A stretch of DNA of 6,440 nt from JAUIIK01 sp963745675 (lineage in GTDB: Bacteria; Chloroflexota; Chloroflexia; Thermomicrobiales; CFX8), in NCBI GenBank assembly GCA_963745675.1, contig CAVUYM010000021.1:1-6440 (forward strand). The letters are read 5' to 3'. The first letter of the stretch is position 1. Each line of letters begins with the position of its first letter. The notes beneath the pieces are model-generated. The model searched no databases and was not told the origin of the DNA. It saw only the letters and a list, made by a program, of their open reading frames with translations. Shown piece after piece: positions 4,577 through 6,440 of the stretch. A program made the translations under genes and the position numbers.

Positions 4577-6440
4577 CTACGTATCGGCGCGCTCTAGAAG
4601 TCCGAGCTCCGCGCCCTTGATCGCGGCAGCGGTGCGGGAGTTAACGCCGAGTTTGTTGAATATCGAGCGCAGATGCTGGCCGACGGTGCGTGGGCTGATG
4701 AAGAGCTTCTCCCCGATCTCGCGGTCAGTCTGCCCTTCGGCCACATGGCGCAAGACTTCGATCTCCCGCTCGCTCAAACCAGCTACGTTTGGCGACGCTT
4801 CCCGCTCGGCTGTGGGCAACTGACGCCGTATCTTCTGCAGGCGTTCGAGTGCCGGTTTTGCTCCGAGGCGTTCCAGGGTTGTCTTGGAGCTTTTCAATTC
4901 GGCCCGTGTTTGCTCATACTCTCCGGTTCGGAGATGGAGTTCAGCCAGTGCGATCTCGGTCAACGCCCGTTCGTAGGGTGCCTGGCACTCATCGGCAATC
5001 TCCATTGACAGCACCAGCGAGTCTTCGGCCTGCTCGAAGCAACCGAGCGCGGTCAGCGCTTCCCCATGCGCGCGGTGAGCTTGGAGGAGCGCTAAAGGCT
5101 GCCGAGGCGTCGTGGCGTGGCTGACCGCGCTATTCGCGAAATCTACCGCACGCCTGGGGCATCCATTTAGCAGTTGATAGCGAGATTCCAGCATGGCGTG
5201 CTCAGCTCTACCGAGGATCCTGTCGCTCCACTCAAGCCAGTGTTCGTGAGCTTCAATCCACGATCTTGCGTCGCTGACATCAAGCGTATCCAGAGCTAGA
5301 TCAGCGGCAATCCGAAGTAGATCGAGTGCCTGTGCGAACCAGAATCTCGACTCTTCTGGAAGTGTGCTCGGGCCATCTGGGAAGGCTGTCCTTATGCTTC
5401 TCCAGGCTGACTCATATCGTCCAGTCCGACGTCTCCATTCGGCGACGGCTGGGAATGCGAGGAAGAAGTAATACACGGAGCAGGCTTGCCGACGGGAGGC
5501 ATCGTGGAACTGCGAGAGTTGGTCCCACCGACCATCCTGGAGGTACAGAGGTGTGAGACAGACATCGGGATAGTCGTCGGTGACATGATTGAGTTCTTCA
5601 GATCCGAAAGTAAGGAGCTTGCGCTCACACTGATTGCGGTACTCAAGGTCGTCGAACCTGTATGGCACCGCGACGAATAGAGGCTCGTACCCTCCAACGG
5701 TGCCAGCGTGGAAGTTGTAGCCCGACTTTCGGAACACAGACTGTGACTGCTCAAACGCCCGTCTTGCTTGAGTTGGTTTCCCTAATGCTGCGAATGCCAG
5801 ACCTGCACCCCAATGGACAACGGCGGCGTGCTGAGCGTCGACATGATCGTCTGGATCGAGCACTGCAAGAGATCGGTCACTCTCGGCAATAGCCGCCCGA
5901 TATCGCCCGCGTGATGCGTACCAGAAGGCAAGTTGCCGGCGGGCATGCTCAGGAGTGACTCTTAGCTCTGACCGCTGATGGTCAGGCCGGGTGTCGTCCA
6001 CTGTTCCATGGCTGGACAGACCATCTATCAAATCGATGCCTCGAGTAATATCCTTGGTCCCGTCTTGACCGGAGTAGGAGAGATTGATTCCACGATTCCG
6101 GACCGCGATCGCCCGAAGCGCTCTGTCTTCCGTGTTAAATGCGATTTGTTCAGCTTCGTTAGCATACTGAACGCCCATCATCGGATCAGCGTATCTGATC
6201 GCGAGCGACATCTGGGCGAGGAGTTTCCCCCGTACGCTTGCAGCCGTCGAAGGAAGTGCCCCGAGAGCGGCCTCATAGCGAACCATGGCAGTCTGAATGG
6301 AATAGGCCTGGTAGTAGGCGCGGTCGCCGGCCTTGATGAGCCACTCGGCGGCGCGAGGGTCTCCGGCCTGTTGGAGATGATGGGCGACGGCGTCCGGGTC
6401 GGGATCGGCGGTTTCGATCAGTGCGTCAGCGATCTCTTGG
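4577..6440 (-). CDS. LuxR-family transcriptional regulator with TPR-like region, 5' end cut by window edge
   Basis: About 620 residues are visible and the frame stays open to the right edge, so the true start lies outside. The first ATG inside the window (6284-6286) is internal: the 51 codons before it read as coherent protein (AVAHHLQQAGDPRAAEWL, then IKAGDRAYYQAYS). That is typical of the stretch linking a STAND/AAA ATPase domain to helical repeats in large LuxR (LAL/MalT-like) regulators. The central part is a helical TPR-like region, with clearest repeats at GLAFAALGKPTQARRAFEQS and around EALTALGCFEQAEDSL and LAELHLRTGEYEQTRAEL. The last 66 residues (4777-4580) are a canonical LuxR/NarL helix-turn-helix: LSEREIEVLRHVAEGQTDRE, IGEKLFISPRTVGQHLR, then NKLGVNSRTAA. 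No receiver domain is seen in the visible part. Its role would be ligand- or ATP-controlled transcription activation. The ligase-hydrolase pair 156 bp downstream on the same strand is a plausible but unproven target. The ATPase domain is inferred, not seen. Confidence 0.9.
   Translation of the reverse strand, partial: QEIADALIETADPDPDAVAHHLQQAGDPRAAEWLIKAGDRAYYQAYSIQTAMVRYEAALGALPSTAASVRGKLLAQMSLAIRYADPMMGVQYANEAEQIAFNTEDRALRAIAVRNRGINLSYSGQDGTKDITRGIDLIDGLSSHGTVDDTRPDHQRSELRVTPEHARRQLAFWYASRGRYRAAIAESDRSLAVLDPDDHVDAQHAAVVHWGAGLAFAALGKPTQARRAFEQSQSVFRKSGYNFHAGTVGGYEPLFVAVPYRFDDLEYRNQCERKLLTFGSEELNHVTDDYPDVCLTPLYLQDGRWDQLSQFHDASRRQACSVYYFFLAFPAVAEWRRRTGRYESAWRSIRTAFPDGPSTLPEESRFWFAQALDLLRIAADLALDTLDVSDARSWIEAHEHWLEWSDRILGRAEHAMLESRYQLLNGCPRRAVDFANSAVSHATTPRQPLALLQAHRAHGEALTALGCFEQAEDSLVLSMEIADECQAPYERALTEIALAELHLRTGEYEQTRAELKSSKTTLERLGAKPALERLQKIRRQLPTAEREASPNVAGLSEREIEVLRHVAEGQTDREIGEKLFISPRTVGQHLRSIFNKLGVNSRTAAAIKGAELGLLERADT

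Overview
The window (6440 bp, roughly 55-60% G+C by eye) holds one plus-strand surface-protein gene on the left and three co-directional minus-strand genes on the right: an acyl/aryl-CoA ligase, an alpha/beta hydrolase and the 3' part of a large LuxR-type regulator. There is no rRNA, tRNA, mobile element or CRISPR array. No taxonomic marker is present. The LuxR protein has the layout of AAA/STAND-TPR-LuxR regulators common in Chloroflexota and Actinomycetota. The repeat protein is N-terminally anchored and lacks an outer-membrane barrel. Together these suggest an environmental, possibly Chloroflexota-like bacterium, held with low confidence.

Layout: 1-561 is apparently non-coding and ends in a strong AGGAGG ribosome binding site. 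562-1680 (+) encodes a 372-residue protein with an N-terminal membrane anchor, a cysteine-containing stalk and twelve exact-length 15-residue SVSGG-type repeats, encoded by a 12 x 45 bp array at 1111-1650. 1681-2015 is the space between convergent genes and holds a perfect 9-bp hairpin (1764-1794). 2016-2840 (-) is an alpha/beta hydrolase with a recognisable Ser-Asp-His triad. 2840-4420 (-) is an ANL-superfamily ligase resembling 4-coumarate-CoA ligases. 4421-4576 is a short gap with an 8-bp inverted repeat directly after the regulator's stop codon. 4577 to the right edge (-) is the regulator, open to the window end and so truncated at its N-terminus.

The ligase and hydrolase look like a two-gene catabolic unit: the ligase would activate a carboxylic acid as a CoA thioester, and the hydrolase would cleave an ester, lactone, ring or thioester in the same route. 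The regulator lies immediately upstream on the same strand and may be co-transcribed with the pair or control it.

The two observations most worth attention are these. First, a one-base insertion in the ligase (the GGG at 2915-2917) throws the last 20 or so codons out of frame and removes the catalytic lysine motif; dropping one base restores a textbook PSGKILRREL ending. Second, the repeat protein is unusually regular and its repeat units fall into two DNA-level lineages, marked by linked synonymous codons (AGC-GGC versus AGT-GGT).
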